A DNA stretch of 64,000 nucleotides. Source: Karstenula rhodostoma CBS 690.94 (lineage: Eukaryota > Ascomycota > Dothideomycetes > Pleosporales > Didymosphaeriaceae). Below are positions 63,648-64,000 of this stretch, in pieces. The notes under the pieces were generated by a model. The model made no database searches. It worked only from the letters and a program-made list of their open reading frames with translations, and was not told the DNA's origin. The position numbers and the translations under genes were made by a program. Positions within the stretch are counted from its first letter, which is position 1; every line of letters starts with the position of its first letter. The stretch spans positions 53,697-117,696 of the forward strand of contig MU001498.1 of the NCBI GenBank assembly GCA_010093485.1. The letters are read 5' to 3'.

Positions 63648-64000
63648 CTAGCTTAGTTCTACTATAATTATAATAGTATTAAATAGATAAATTACTACTA
63701 AATTTCTATATTAATATTTATAACTATATACCCCTTATTTTTATATAACCTCTCTAGCTATATACTAGATACCTCTAGTTATAATAATTAGAGAGTTAGT
63801 AGTTTTTAAGATTAAAAAGTTAATAATTCTTAGAGTTATTTTAATTAGCTAGAATACTAGCCTAAATTTTAAGTTAATTAAATTACTAATCTATATACTC
63901 TTAGTTAAGCCTTTAATTTATTAAAACCTTTTAATTATTATAGCTATATAATAGCTATATTCTATATACCCTATATTACTTATAACTTTCTATACCAACC
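63648..64000. other. Unassigned RIP DNA at window end
   Basis: No gene recognised. The last bases (taccaacc) contain CA, rare in this window, which may hint that RIP intensity drops beyond the edge. Confidence 0.5.

Noticed and set aside
1..64000. Extreme AT content suggesting a mitochondrial genome or an AT-rich protist
   Set aside because: The depletion is specific to CA and TG rather than to C and G in general, repeats differ by transitions, and nuclear LTR retrotransposons with target duplications are present. RIP in an ascomycete explains all of these.

Overview
The window is nuclear DNA of a filamentous ascomycete (Pezizomycotina) that has been almost completely rewritten by repeat-induced point mutation (RIP). 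CA and TG dinucleotides are nearly gone: neither occurs in the first 1,253 bases. TA is everywhere. Wherever two copies of a repeat can be compared, the differences I checked are C/T or G/A transitions. ATG start codons are essentially erased and CAA/CAG/TGG codons have become stops, so no intact protein-coding gene is expected. Coding features are listed as relics recognised by reading through RIP-type stops. Two assembly gaps (N runs) occur at 11,187-11,444 and 43,718-43,729.

Layout. Bases 1-2,385 are unassigned. A plus-strand relic (about 2,386-3,825, resuming at 17,332-20,040 and perhaps to 20,960) reads as an OrsD-type zinc-binding N-terminus followed by a RecQ-type helicase. This combination is known from repeated and subtelomeric helicase genes of fungi. 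The gene is split by a Ty3/Gypsy chromovirus on the minus strand (3,826-17,326; 246-bp LTRs; target duplication AAGAG). That element is itself split by a Ty1/Copia element on the plus strand (7,187-12,500; 286-bp LTRs; target duplication AGAAT), giving a three-layer nest. Downstream come an array of iterated, inverted 30-bp motifs (22.2-23.5 kb) and a minus-strand relic of a large, acid-rich SNF2-type helicase (about 23.9-27.8 kb). Then follows a 15-kb stretch (28-43.4 kb) of unrecognised relic genes, several short tandem repeats and a recurrent G-run/palindrome motif.

A 22-bp minisatellite (43.48-44.01 kb) marks a transition to even more AT-rich, featureless DNA (44.0-49.3 and 57.6-62.3 kb). 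This DNA is interrupted by a second, complete copy of the same Gypsy element (49,306-57,626; target duplication AATTT) and followed by a 5'-terminal fragment of a third copy (about 62,330-63,647). All three Gypsy copies lie on the minus strand. Their leaders carry a 46-bp tandem repeat whose copy number differs (about 5, 8 and 4). Copy 1 is less mutated than copy 2.

Functionally this is constitutive-heterochromatin-type DNA: a graveyard of two retrotransposon families and two helicase-like genes inactivated by RIP. The Gypsy element ends in a chromodomain-type tail, consistent with self-targeting to such chromatin. The helicase pair and the orphan relics are the parts least explained by known mobile elements.
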